Shown here piece by piece: positions 43,786-55,969 of a stretch of 64,000 nt of DNA. The DNA is from Asterella californica (lineage: Eukaryota; Streptophyta; Marchantiopsida; Marchantiales; Aytoniaceae), in contig JAYKYS010000008.1 in assembly GCA_036924285.1 (NCBI GenBank), positions 18,461,001 to 18,525,000 on the forward strand, written 5' to 3'. The position numbers and the translations under genes are program-made. A model generated the notes under the pieces. That model had not been told where the DNA came from and did no database searches. It saw only the letters and a list, made by a program, of their open reading frames with translations. Every line of letters starts with the position of its first letter. Position 1 is the stretch's first letter.

Positions 43786-46440
43786 AAGACCAGTTTGACA
43801 GAAGCAGAGAAGGGTCAATCCTACAACAGCGATGATGATCAAGGAGGAAATAGACAAGTTGAGGGAGGCGAGTTTCATCTACGAGGTGGAGAACTCAGAA
43901 TGGGTTTCACCCATTGTGATTGTCAAGAAGAAGAATGGTAAGCTGCGAGTGTGCATAGACTATAAGAAGCTGAATGCAGTTACCAAGAAGGATTATTATC
44001 CTCTACCATTTATAGATGAGATTTTGGAGGAAGTTGCTGGTCATGAGTGGTACAGCTTTGGTGATGGTTATAGTGGGTATAACCAGATCAAGATAGCACA
44101 GGAGTACCAGCAGTTGACTACTTTCACTACTCCTTGGGGAACATTTGCATTTCGAGTGATGCCATTCGGATTGTGTAATGCTCCGGCCACGTTTCAGAGG
44201 TTCATGAACAAAGTGTTTGAACCATTCACAGGGAAGTTTGTTCGTGATTTCATTGACGATTTCTGTGTGTACGGAAGAAAAGAGGACCACTTTGATCATG
44301 TAATCAAAGTTTTGCAGCGGTTGGAGCAAGCTAACGCTTCTTTGAATCCAGAGAAGTGCATCTTTGGCTGCGAAGAAGGTCTGTTGTTAGGGCACATCAT
44401 TTCCAAGAATGGGATTACGGTAGATCCTGAGAAGGTGAAGAAGATTGTGGATTTTCCATTTCCGATCAACTTGACAAAGTTGAGGCAGTTTCTTGGCATG
44501 GTTGGATATTATCGTAAGGTTATCTTTTCCTTCTCAAACAAAGCAATAGCTTTGACTATGTACAGGAAGAAGGGAGTTGATTTTGACTTGATAGTGCATG
44601 ATCAGAAGGCAAAGGAAGCATTTGAGGAGCTGAAAAAGGCATTGGTGATAGCTCCTATACTTGCTAAACCTGAGTGGAGTAAAGCATTTATTCTGTATAC
44701 GGATGCCTCCAATGTAGCTATCAAGTGTACATTAAGTCAGTTAGATGGAGATGGGTATGATCATCCTATAGCTTATGTTAGTAGGCAGATGATGCCAGCG
44801 GAGAAGAATTACTCCATGACAAAACGAGAAGGATTAGTAGTGATCTTCGGATTGAAGAAATTTCGACACTACTTGCTAGGAGAAAAATTTTCCATAGTCA
44901 CAGATCACAAGGCTTTAAAGTATATCTTTAATAAGCCTAATGCCGAAGGTCGTATTGCTCGTTGGAAGATCCTTCTAACAGAATACGACTACATGATCAA
45001 AGATAGACCAGGAGAAAACATGTGAATGCTGATCTTTTGTCGAAGGCTTATGATGATGAGGGAGAAGAACCGTTTGATGATTCATTTCCAGACGAGCATC
45101 TGATGACCATCACAAGCATTGAGGAGATACCGGACGAGTACAAGGAAATCTGGAGTTTCCTTGCATATGGCTCTTTTCCAGAAGGTATGCATATCCGAGA
45201 ACGTAATGCGTTGATCAAGAGATGCAAACCTTACACCATGGTGGAGAGAATTCTATTTCATCAAGGAGCAGATGGCTTACTAAGGAGAGCAGTTGGTCAG
45301 AAGGAGGCGTTCAAGCTAATGCACGAGTTTCACGACGGAACTGTTTGCGGAGGTCACTTTGCTGGTAAGATAACAGCCTTCAAGATTTTGGATGCGGGTT
45401 ACCACTGGAGAGGGATTTTCAAAGAGTGTTTAGACTATTGCAGAACTTGCGACGTATGTCAAGCATTTGCTCTGAAGTCTACTAGAACACCTCCGTTAAG
45501 ATCAATTCCCGTGTTAGGACCATTTGAGAAGTGGGGTATTGACTTTGTAGGTCCTCTTAATAAGACACCTCGAGGCAATAGATACATTGTAGTCGCCACT
45601 GACTATTGTACCAAGTGGGTAGAGGCTAGACCTTTGAGGGAGACTAATGAAACAGAAGTCGGTAGATTCCTATGGGAGAGGATCATCACCAGATTTGGAT
45701 GTCCGTTAGAGTTGGTCTCAGATAGAGGAGGAGAGTTTGTAGGGAGCATGACTACTGTTATGCTACAACACTTTTCTATCAAGCCACGAGTAACGACCTC
45801 ATACAAACCAAATGCTAATGATCTTGCGGAGAAGACCAATCTTACACTCTGTATGATGCTCGCCAAAGATGCTGGTGTTGAGACTGCAAAACATACTTGG
45901 GATAAGAGGCTACATGCCATCTTATGGGAGTATCGAACGACAACAAAGACTTCTACTGAGTACTCCCCATTTCGACTGGTTTATGGAGTGGAGTCCAAGT
46001 TGCCCATCCAATTCGAATTAGATACATTTCAAACTATTCAACGAAAGTTGAAGAGGTCGAGAGGAGAAGACGTGGTCAGATCAAGAAGGGAGCAACTCAT
46101 GGAGTTGGAAGAGACCCGAGCGGTAGCAATGATCCGGATGGAACGAGCTCAGGCGTATCAAAAGAAGAGTTACGACAAACGATTGGGCAAGAGGGAGGTA
46201 AAACCTTTTCAAGTCGGAGATTGGGTAATGTTGTATGATGCTATCAGATTCAAGAGGGCTAGGAAGAAGTTTCTTCCTAGATATTTTGGTCCTTTTGTTG
46301 TAGATAAGGTGTGGAGCAACTTCACATATGACCTTCAGGAGTTGGGAGGAAGGAGATTCGATTGAGTCAACCATGACAAGTTGAAGTTGTTTCATCGACG
46401 AAAGTTCTCTCTTCACTCCGAGGACGGAGCGAAAATTTAG
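43786..46440 (+). pseudogene. E3 pol 3' part (RT, RNase H, INT), broken
   Basis: Resumes at the point equivalent to E1 5647, just before the RT. A CGA-to-TGA change lies at the start. RT FIDD, RNase H TDAS and the integrase DDE residues are kept. A frameshift occurs near 45015 (GKKHANAD replaced), an Asp replaces Gly beside the catalytic Glu (NDLAEK for NGLAEK), and there is a stop at 46363-46365 (RFD then TGA for Arg). The natural stop is at 46440. No gag or protease remains. Confidence 0.93.
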
Positions 46441-46441
46441 T

Positions 46442-46453
46442 CCGGGGGTAAAA
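46442..46453 (+). other. Polypurine tract of E3
   Basis: CCGGGGGTAAAA directly before the 3' LTR, identical to that of E1. Confidence 0.65.
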
Positions 46454-47368
46454 TGTAACGACCTATGTTACACATAGGAAGTTTGTCTATTAGTAAGGTA
46501 TTTAGTTATAACTAAGTGTTGAGAATGTTTATTTGCTGCCAAAGTACTTTAAGGAGGTATCAAGTTAGTCATGACTAGCTAAAAGTTAGTTATGGTTAAA
46601 CTTAGCTGTACTTTTGGCAGAATTCAGATATTTCCTAAAGAGTGAGCACTACTATCTTGTCATCTTGTCTAAAAGGTAGAAAGGAGGTGGAAAGTATCCC
46701 TTATCTCCTTTTTGACTTGATATGAGTGGTTGGATTAAAGTTGTGGACTTTGTGGACATTAAAAACAAGAAGAGATTCCACATGTTTCCTTTTTAGTGGA
46801 TCCTAGTGTAGAGAGGGGGTGGAAATTCGAGATTCCTTGAGAATATTCCAGAATCCTTCTAGAAGTTGTTGACTTTGAAGGAATAAGCCCATGTGAAAAG
46901 GTAAGAAGCCCATGTGATTAATGCTTTTACCTTAAGTAATATCTTAGTAAAACCCGGTAAAAGTAGTTACGGCTGAGTTACCGCGGGGTATCAAAGTAAA
47001 AACCTAGAATGTATAAATAGAGGAGTAGAGAAGAGCTCCTCGTCCTTGTTTTCACATCGTCGTAATGACAACTTGAGTAATATAGAGAGTGTGGGATATT
47101 TTTAGCATGTGAGAACTTGAGAGACGTCATTAGAATGGAGAATTTTAGTTGATAAGTTTATGGAGATTTTTAGTTGATAAGTTTGTGGGTGTATGAATGA
47201 GTGAACTTAGCATTTTTCCCTTCAAGTTCATGGTGTGCTTCCATCAAAGCCATCAGCGGTGACCCCTGAGTGAGAGACAGGCCCGACATGTTGCAGATTC
47301 GTGGATGACGATCGTGGAGATTGAGAGATCGGGGGGTAGTTGATCGATAGGACCGCGGAGGGTTTACA
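46454..47368 (+). repeat. E3 3' LTR
   Basis: 915 bp, TGTAACG...GGGTTTACA, followed by ATTCAGG. TATA box at 47012-47019. Confidence 0.93.
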
Positions 47369-48192
47369 ATTCAGGAGATGGTCTTGGGCTCCTGCTGTGA
47401 CAGTTCATCTCATGCTGTTAAGTGTCAAATCTACATTTGGGGCTGGAGAAGTTCTTACCATTGATCATTTGTGTGGATCGTTTGGTCAAAAGTCAAATCC
47501 AAGCAAAGTGGATGCAATTGAGAGAATGAAGGAGATTTACAACTCATTGATAGAAGTAAGAAGATTCTTGAGTGCTCGTGTATTCTATCACATTTGGATT
47601 CCTCATTATGCGCATGTGACGGATCTATTGTATGTGTTGTTGCACAAAGATCAAAAGTTCAGATGGGAGGAAGAGCATACTGAAGTAGTACGGAAGTTGA
47701 AGTCCTTATTGTCATCTCTCTCAATTTTGAGAAGGATTGACTACAAGGCTATCAAGCCGGTGGTTCTTACTATAGATACAAGTCCAGTTGCAACTGGATG
47801 GACAATAAGAAAGGACGATGAGAATAGAGACAAATTTACGGTTAGGTTCGGAGTGAAGTTGTTAAATGCTCGTCAACATACATACACGCAAGTGAAAAGA
47901 GAACTATGGGATATTACTTCTGCTATGAAACCGAGAAAAAGTATTTGATTGGAGCATCAGTGGTGGTTGAAATTGATTGTCTACCATTATTAAGGATGAG
48001 CATGAATTATACGACTCTCGATATTGCGATGCTACGATAGATCGCATATATCAAGTCGTTGAATTCCGAGTTTAGATATATTGTAAGGAAAAATAATCCG
48101 ATGGTAGATATGTTATCTTGAGCTCGATATGACGGAGAAGATGAAAAGGTTGAAGATATTGAGAATGTGGGTGTAAAGTTCTATTCGATTTC
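47369..48192 (+). pseudogene. Old gypsy RT connection and RNase H, part 2
   Basis: Continues the RT at 23525-23841 across E3. It reads LSVKSTFGAGEVLTIDHLCG, KVDAIERMK, EVRRFLSARVFYHIWIPHYAHV, KFRWEEEHTE, then RNase H with TIDTSPVATGWTI and YTQVKRELW, and after a frameshift DMLS and ARYDGE. The solo giant LTR splits it at 48192, after which linker LYDDELFDIERYL follows at 53880. It is broken by stops. Confidence 0.75.
48188..48192. repeat. Target duplication of solo LTR (ATTTC, left copy)
   Basis: ATTTC immediately before the LTR recurs at 53852-53856 immediately after it. The 5-bp size is usual for gypsy elements and fixes both LTR ends. Confidence 0.85.
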
Positions 48193-51100
48193 TGTGGTGC
48201 CCATAATTTACAGGATGTACAAAATTTTGAAAATTTTGTTTCTATAACTGAAGAAGCTTTGTTACTTAAGATTACGGCTTCCTTAGAAGGAAGATGATCT
48301 TATGATCTTTTTCGCAACAAGAAGTTGACTTCTTCGAAAGACAGCCGTCTTTCGGGAAGCGTCTTCTCAATTGTGTCTTCCGAAGACAGAAGACGGAAGA
48401 CACGTATCTTCCGGAAGACAGCGACCGCAGAAGCCTAATCGCGTATTAGCTAGTAAAGAAGTAGGTGTACCCACCAGGTAGCACCAAGGTAGTAGGTAGG
48501 TCAGGAAGGTTAGGTAGGTCGAAGAACCCCTAAACTGCACGAGAAGATACAAAGGAAGTGCATTAGCGTAGAATCATCATCGCTTCTCGCATCGAAGGCA
48601 TTATCTCAAAAGATCGAGTTAGGAGGTGGCGCATTGAGTTAGGAGGTGTCGAATTGAGTGAGGAGGACCAGCAGAGTGAAATCGAGTAGAGCAAGGATCG
48701 ATTCGCAGCTAGAGAGAAGACGAGGATGAAATTATAAGAGAAGGAAGCACCATCGAGCTAAAGGAGTCTTTTGTAGACTCCCGGAAGCAGACATTGAAGG
48801 ACGACTGAGAAGAATCAGAGGTGGAGTCTTGTTCGATTGAGGAGTAGCAAGACATTGACGGCAGCAGCAGCTCTGTGGAGTCGCATTGGAGTTGAGGTCG
48901 GAGCCGGAAGCACGCAGAAGACTGAAGACACTACGGGAAGCAGACAAAAGACTGTTTGAGGTTCTTCCCATGTTCTCTTCTCTTCCCACCGCTTCTCACC
49001 TCTTGTTTAATATCCTCCGCACTTCTCCGGTTGTTTGCAGGCAAACCGATCGATCGTTTCTCCATCTCGCATTTTCCTTCTGTGAAATTGGGCGCGGAAG
49101 TGCTGTCTAATTTTTGACAGTCATCTTCTAACTTCTTCTCAAACTATCATCAAGCTTCCTTGACCGTCGTTCTCAAATTCGATCCCGCAATCATCAATTT
49201 CCTTATCCTACCACACCTCTACTCCCGAATCCCTGAACAAAAGGCGCTTCGGAAGATCAGAACATCTTCGGAAGACGCTTCTGAATCTTGAACATCTTCG
49301 GAAGACACTTCTGGATGTTTGAAGTCTTCGGAAGACGACTGTGTGCAACTAGTATCGAGAGTGGATTGGATTTGCTTTTGTGTTGAGAGAGGCTTGGTAC
49401 GAATCCTGAGTGACTTGGTGAGTTGTTTGTTGTTTCGAGAAGCTGAAAGTTGGGAACCAGGCTTGTGCCTCCCGATCTTCCAAGCTTCTCAAATCCACAT
49501 CTTCCTAGAGAGACTAGAAGATTGGAAAGACTGGCAGAATGCGCGAGAAGACATGAGGGTCCGTTACGGTTCTCTACTATCCGACCCATAGCAGTCTATT
49601 CCTTCTTCTTCCCGAACTTAGAAGAGAGTTGTGAGAAGTCTTGCTGGGAGAATCTGGAGAGAATGATCGAGGGTCATGTCTTCCCGTCATGCAGCAAGCT
49701 TCTTCTGAGTATGTATGAGAGGTGAGAAGTCGGAAGAACAGAGTGCGAATGTCTTGTGTCTGTTGTGAGGTTAGATTGTGTGTCGGAAACAGAAGACAGG
49801 TGAGATCAGTGAAGGGAAGCCTGGCTTCGGGAAGTCTTCCGAGAACGTTATTGAATCAGAAGCTGTCCCGGGAGTCTTCCCAGAGGTCACTGTCACCGCA
49901 AGAGCCCGCGACCATCTTCTGAACCTTTCATACACTCTACTTCTCGCATATCTTGTATCTTCTGTTAGGAAGTAGGATGAAATGCAAGGTGGGTTGTCTT
50001 CTTAGGAATCCATGCGAGGCTTTGTTTAGTTAGGATTGGTTAGATATAGCTCGGAAGACGATAGGAGCTTAGGAAGCACTGTTAGAATCCCGAAAGAAAG
50101 AGTAGTTGTCTTCTGGAAGACTAGATTCGTCTTCTGAGAGTGGAAGCTAGACTGTGAGAACTTGGCTCACTGTAAGGACGTGTGACTTAGTGCAACAGAG
50201 ATTCAAGTACGTCGATGCATCCTCGAAGGTTGGTGTTACCGACAGCAGAATTGGTCGAGGCCAAACCCTTCATCAAGGAGTTGGGTCTTGACTTCTTCTT
50301 GTGGGATTAGAACCTCGCCGACCAAGGTCTTCTGGAGGAGGTTTGGGCAACATTACCTCCTCGTAACCTTGTACCTGCGAAGGCAAGAGTAGCTCGTGGA
50401 AGACCATCTTCTTAGACAGAGGAGTGGTGGCGTAGGACCTTTCACAGGCTAGAATCTGAGAACCGAGGTTATTGGCTCGAGAAGAAGATCTTATTCATGA
50501 TCTCGGGGAAGTGGCATGTGCCTAGGAGCACATCTTGTCTCTTCCTAGAGGACAGACAAGGAAGAAATGAATGGCAGGTTGACTCTTACCGAGAGCCGCA
50601 GAAGCGTCTTCTGACGAAGCTGTTCTTCACCTCTTTCCTAAGGGGAAGGCGCAGAAGACGAGGTACCTTGGAGATCAAGATGTGGAGTTCCTGGAAGCAG
50701 TGTGTGCCGGAGAGAATGTCAACTAGGGCGCGTTCTTCCACGCATACGTGCAGACAGAGCTGGTGTACTTAGGCACCCCAGCAGGAGGACATCATACTCC
50801 GTTCTTCTGTTACCTATACGTGGCCAAGGGGGACCTAACGGAAGATCAGTTGACAAGATATGGACCAACAAGACAGCACGAGACGAAAGAAGAGACCTCG
50901 GGAGAAGACGACTGAGCAGTAGCAATGACTATTCCTCCCACTCTGATGTCGCAAATGAAGCCAGGTACTCATCAGAAGACGCTTCTGGTGAGGAAAGACG
51001 ACTCCAGTGGATCGGAAGACGTGACATCACCAAGGAAGATGGGTCCTAGGAGTGTGCCTAGGAAGACCACCTCCTTCCCGATCATTCACTCTGGATCGGA

Positions 51101-53851
51101 GTCCGACTCTCAGGAGGAGTCCTTGAGTACCCGAGTTGCGCAGAAGACCGTTTTTGCAACACTAGGGAGTCTTCCGAAGACTCCAGAAGACGAAGGTTGG
51201 ATGGATACCCCTACTGCGATGCGAGGAAGCACAGTAAAGAGGACCGCTTCTGCCATGGGGAGGGATCTTCCATCCCGGAAGATGAGAAGAGTAGCTTCTT
51301 CTCGTGCGCAGAAGCAGAAGGTCACAGCAGCAGAAGAGGCATCTTTGCCTCTGGAAGACAAGAAAGACACCTCTGTTCGGATCGTGAAGATGAGTCTGTC
51401 TTCCGCATGAAGAAGACTGGAGGAGTTCAGAGCCTTCTTCCACTCGGAGATCCGAGCAGCTATGGAGTTGGTGGAGAAGAGAACGATGGCTCAAGAGAAG
51501 CCACTACAGCCTGGATTCGATCTGTGCACCCTGATGCGGCAGGAAGAAGACCAGAAGAAGATAAAAGCACTAGAAGCCAACCTCCGCACCACGGAGAAGC
51601 TCGCAGCGAAGTACAAGACGGAAGCAGCCGCTTCTGCCAAGGAGTTAGCGCAGTTGAGGAAGAGCAACTAGGAGTTGCATGCACGTTTATAGCAGCATGA
51701 CCAGGAGGTTCTGCGAGTCCGAGGTAAGATCACCGCTCTCGCAAAAGAGAAGACGACGGGGAAGACACTGCGGGAAGTCGCAGAAGTGCAGACTGCAGCC
51801 GAGAAGACGCAGCGAGAAGCAGCGGAAGGTGCACAGGGGATGCTAGCTCAGACGGTGGAAGCGCTTCGGAAGAAGTTTAACTTCACTGCGGGTAGGAAGC
51901 TTCTTACCTTAGCTAAGGAATGGGACGACGAGTCCATGCGATGTTGGTAGAGTGCAAGGAGAGCATGTTTCGGTACTTGGATCGGTAGATAGAGAGAGTG
52001 AAGACACTCTATGGTCTTTCCTCGATTCTGCCACCCGCAACTGCATCTTCCCAAGCCCCAGTCTGATCCATCGACCGGATCAGACTTGGAGAAGGAGGAG
52101 TTCGACCTCGCTGTCCACTTGGTAGTGACAGCGTTGGAAGCCGAGAAGACTTCAGAAGAAGCCCCGGAAGACAAGAAGAAGAGCTGTCTTCCCCGGTATT
52201 CATAGGACTTCCTAGCTTATCAAAAGTTGAGATAGGAGTTCATGTAGGAGCAAATCAAATGGAGATTGCATCTGAGCAATTAGAGTAGGCAGCAAAGCGC
52301 AGAAGACAAGTTGACTTGTCCAAACTTAATAGGAACCGAACATGCTATCTTGAGAGGTGGCAGTTTTAGTGTAATATTAGATAGATGACCATGTGGCAGA
52401 GTAGGCAGCGCAGGAGTAGTAAGGTGGATGGCTAATTAGGAAGGGGAACCACTTGCATGTGGGGTGGCAACTTTCTGATAGCGCCCATCTCTCCCTGGTT
52501 GTAGTTGAGGATTGGAGGGGATTCCCTCTACGCCTCAAGGCAAATGCATAAGTAGGAAGAGAGAGTAGGATTTTGGACACACATGAGAGGCGCACTAAGC
52601 ACATTAGTCACATTTGTGTACACACTATTGTGCGCACACACACTACACCCGATGTTAGAGACATACGAATAGATTGGGATTACACCGGAGAGGTCTGCAT
52701 GCTCGTTGCCAGTAGTGATTCGAAGATGTAGATGGAGGTAGTGGACAGTTTAGGAGCAGGGAACGGCATCCTCGTGTAGTCTTGTTGACTAAACTGGTGT
52801 GTCGAGGAGTAGGAGCAGAAAGTAGAGGGAGTGAGCTTCCCAACACCAATGTGCCTTCTTCCTGGAGAATGGATTGCTGATTTGAGTGCATAAGCTTTGT
52901 GTGTGTCTTTTGGGTGGTGGATTTTCTTGAATTCACTCCCGATTGTGCATGAGAAGTATTCTTCTTGAGTGGCGGTGACTGTCAGCAGTTGTGCATATTT
53001 GCAGCTTGGCTCATCCAGTGGAGCACTTCGGATCCACGTACGGACGGTCTTATGGATAAGAGATCCCAGAAGACAGAGTAGTCGGAGCAACGAGAGAAGA
53101 AGAAAGAAGCCTTCTTCTCACAGTAGAAGACTGTAGTAACTGTACACACGTTTGTTGTCTTCCTCCCCAAACTATTACAAGCAGGGATTGCTTGTTAGTC
53201 ATGATCCGGACTAGAAGCCTGTCGAAGTCTTAATTTCTCATTTTCATCTTGTTTTGCTCTCGTTTGGATTTTCCCTTCTTCCCCATCTTCCCCCATCTTC
53301 CCATCTTCTTACCTTCTTCTATTGAGCTTCCGTGAAGGTGAATGTCGTTGTAGTGCTACAGGAAGACCGTTTCCGTAGGCAGAAGCCTGGGAAGGCTTCA
53401 GGAGGTATACACCATGTGATTGATCTAACTCATTGGAAATTGAAAGAGCAATGTGCGACAGACGTTGCTAGTCAAATTCTATGAAGCAAGGACAGTCTTC
53501 TGGAGGTGTGAGAAGCCGAGTTGAACCCCCGGAAGCCAAGAATTGCTTCGGGAAGACGGTACTGAGAAGACCGAAAGAAGTGACCTAGAAGCATGAAGCG
53601 TCTTCCCAAGCTTCTCTGTAGATAGTTGTGTGATATTTTAGTTAGTAGTTGTTTGTTTAGGTCCATGGTATCTTTTGGAGGGTCTGGAAGCCGTGTGGTT
53701 TTGTGAGAAGACGGGATTTCTAGGCAAAACCCGTGTGTTTGTGTGTTTGAACAGATCTTAGAACTTAGAGCAGCAATACTTGTGCAAATCTTCTGTGGGA
53801 ACGATATCTTGTATACTAAATGGACAAAAGGAGTAATCCTGCGACACTACA
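48193..53851 (+). mobile_element. Solo giant LTR (5659 bp)
   Basis: Starts TGTGGTGCCCAT, ends GCGACACTACA, and is flanked by ATTTC on both sides, with no internal element sequence. This is the classic outcome of recombination between the two LTRs of one element. It matches the reverse complement of 37279-43190 from end to end with moderate divergence and carries the same broken gene. Confidence 0.9.
50215..52288 (+). pseudogene. LTR-encoded gene, copy 3 (broken)
   Basis: Same start (MHPR-type, ATG at 50215 corresponding to the second Met of copies 1 and 2) and same order: N-terminal region with DFFLWD then TAG, Ser-rich acidic segment (IHSGSESDSQEES), coiled coil and end near 52288. It has several stops and shifts. 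At the position where copies 1 and 2 have TAG after MLA it has CAG, so each copy is broken differently and the ancestral frame was open. Confidence 0.6.
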
Positions 53852-53856
53852 ATTTC

Positions 53857-53945
53857 ACACACAAGAAAAGAACAAGTTATTTGTTGAAGGGTTGTATGAT
53901 GATGAATTGTTTGACATCGAGAGATATCTTAAGATGGAAGGATGC
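53857..53945 (+). pseudogene. Old gypsy pol linker, part 3
   Basis: Continues the frame from 48187 across the solo LTR: GLYDDELFDIERYLKM, the usual linker between RNase H and integrase in this lineage. The match is lost after about 53945. Confidence 0.45.
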
Positions 53946-55229
53946 AATATGTTGGTGTGGCTCTCGTCAAGAAGCAAATGCGCACATCAAATATAAAATT
54001 GTAGCGAAAAAGATGTAGCCAATGACGACCCAGTTACTTGTTGATTAACAATAGCAGATGGAGTTAGTGACCACTAAGCATGTATTTAGAGATCCTACGC
54101 ATATAAGACACCAGTTTACTCAAGAAACACTCGAGCAGTTCTAGATAGGAGGGGTGACTTTTTGACCGAAGTAGAGAAAAGAGCTTTTGAATAGATGATT
54201 GTTGGCCATGGTAAGGCATTTTCTTTCTCAGCTGAGGAGATTGGTTGTGTGGATCATAGTATGATAGCTCCGATGTTATCTTCACTATTCTTCACATACC
54301 TTAGGACTTGAAGCCGATTCTAGTCCCTCGTGTCATGCTACCGAAAGTTATTGAGTTACTGAAAGAGAGGATACGAATGAGTATTCTTGAACTATATGGC
54401 TCCGTACTCTAGCCGATGATTCATAATACATAAGAAGACATGAGCTTTACGTTTCATCCAGGACTTATAGCCTTCTAAAAATATCAAGATTCGAAACGTT
54501 GAGACATAACCTATGATGGATGAAGTAGCTGAGGCGTTTGCTGGAAGATCAATCTATTCTATTGGAAATCTGTTTTCAGGTTATGATCAATTTCAACTTG
54601 CTTTGGAGAGTAGAGATTTGACTACCATGCGTACACCATTGGGTTGATGTGGATGTGCACTCTTCCTCATAGAGCGACAAACTCAATAGCTCATATGTAA
54701 AACCCGATGCATAAGATGTTACAAGAGTTTGCACATGAGGTCACTATCTCATTTCTGGATGATATCCCATGAAAGGTTGTCCGGTGGAGGACAAGGACGA
54801 AGTTGTGACTTCTGATGGTTGCAAAAAGTTCTTTGCACAATCACATTTGAGATGTGGGAAAGATTATGACGTGTTTGGAGGAGATACACCTCCACTCTGT
54901 CAAGTACCAAATCTCGTTTCGGAATGTCAGAGATTGTGGTGGTCGACCATTTGTGTGGCACTTTTGGAAGACGGCCGAACCTAGAGAAGGTAGATGTTAT
55001 ATCAAGAATAGCAGACTGTACTAGTATCACTGAGGTTCGACGATTCTTAGGAGCTTGTGTGTTCTTTCACGTGAGTATTACTCATGCAGCGAGCCTCTAA
55101 ATGCACTTATGAGAAAAGGGAAGAGGTTTACTTGACGATAAGAACATCACGAGATGATGGAGCGACTGAAAGAGATTATGAAGTCTCCATCTGTACTAAG
55201 GAGACTTAACTACAAGAGCGGTGTCGTGT
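53946..55229 (+). pseudogene. Old gypsy pol fragment (pre-RT linker and RT)
   Basis: Reads KHVFRDPTHIRHQFTQETLEQF, TEVEKRAFE, GHGKAFSFSAEEIG, then RT parts FAGRSIYSIGN, SGYDQFQLALESRDLTTMRTPLG, MCTLPHRATNSIAHM and FLDDIP, then VDVISRIADCTSITEVRRFL and VLRRLNYKSG. Many stops and frameshifts. It is the same lineage as the fragments at 23525 and 47369, so it is a second copy or a duplication. It is interrupted at about 55230. Confidence 0.7.
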
Positions 55230-55540
55230 TGTGAGACGTCCCACATGTGAATTCAGTGTAGAACGGGTGTTGTGTTTTCTTTTGTGTTCGGTGAACCTTT
55301 TGTGTAGTTCGCATGAGAGAGTATTAGGTGTCACGTTCACAGAGATCTGGATGTGAGATCGCACGATAACGAGATGTGCCGACTCAATGATCCGTGAACG
55401 TTCGCGTGAATGGCTCTTGTTGTCAACATAGGTATAAGATAGTGGGTTGGGGGTTTGTGAGGCATTCTTCTGGAGGGGTAGTTTTCATGAGTGTGTCTTA
55501 GTGTCTTACGTGATAAGAAGGAGCGGCAGGAGTTGTATTC

Positions 55541-55756
55541 ATGGATGGAGGACTGAATCGAGTTCCAAATCTGCCATTTCCGAACCCGTTTCATATCAAG
55601 CTTCACTTGATCCACCGCGATCACTTTCGACAGTGGTTCGTCGCCTACTTTGGAGAAGAGTTCATGGGGAGGATGATGGACTCGCCTACTCCGGTGATCT
55701 TACCAATCGTTACGTATGGAGAGGACTGGGACTTGACAGTGTACATCTTACTTTGA
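55541..55756 (+). CDS. ORF B, 71-aa small protein of the ORF A/D family
   Basis: ATG at 55541. The product has NPFHIKLHL, then RDHFRQWFVAYFGEEFMGRMM, then SPTPVILPIVTYG and WDLTVYILL. It matches ORF C in layout (PF-strand, helix with FGEE, SP-x-P-V-x-x-P, hydrophobic end) and, more distantly, ORFs A and D of E1. It is open although the surrounding pol is full of stops. Function is unknown. Confidence 0.5.
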   Translation: MDGGLNRVPNLPFPNPFHIKLHLIHRDHFRQWFVAYFGEEFMGRMMDSPTPVILPIVTYGEDWDLTVYILL

Positions 55757-55765
55757 GGAGGGCCA

Positions 55766-55969
55766 ATGGACTTGAATTATCCAGCCAACATCCCTTTCAA
55801 CGTCTGGGTGGATGTTCGATGTCACTGTCGGCGGAAGATCAATCATCGTGCGTGGATCGCAAGGAACTTTGGGGAGGAGTACTGTAATCAAGTGATGGCT
55901 TCTCCATTTCCTTTTGTAGTACCTTTCATTGTAAATCGGTTCCAGGTCGTCATCTTGACCTTGTACTGA
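55766..55969 (+). CDS. ORF C, 67-aa small protein of the ORF A/D family
   Basis: ATG only 9 nt after the ORF B stop. Contains IPFNVWVDVRC, NHRAWIARNFGEEYCNQVM, SPFPFVVPFIV and FQVVILTLY. It is similar to ORF B over its length, and its PFPFVVP is close to PFPFILP of ORF D. The tight spacing suggests a tandem pair translated from one RNA. Function is unknown. Confidence 0.5.
   Translation: MDLNYPANIPFNVWVDVRCHCRRKINHRAWIARNFGEEYCNQVMASPFPFVVPFIVNRFQVVILTLY

Larger units (their letters stand above)
23842..47368 (+). mobile_element. E3: E1-family copy interrupted by a 17.4-kb nested complex
   Basis: LTRs at 23842-24756 and 46454-47368 (915 bp each, more diverged from one another than those of E1). 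The flanks are GTTC on the left and ATTC on the right, a 4-bp duplication with one change. E3's own DNA is 23842-26354 plus 43786-47368. Compared with E1 it lacks the part matching roughly 2982-5646, which is replaced by 26355-43785. Its remaining genes are mostly broken, and ORF A is open. Confidence 0.93.

Noticed and set aside
43786..43831. Fusion of giant-LTR integrase with E3 RT as a new gene
   Set aside because: The two parts are on opposite strands; the open stretch across the junction is accidental.
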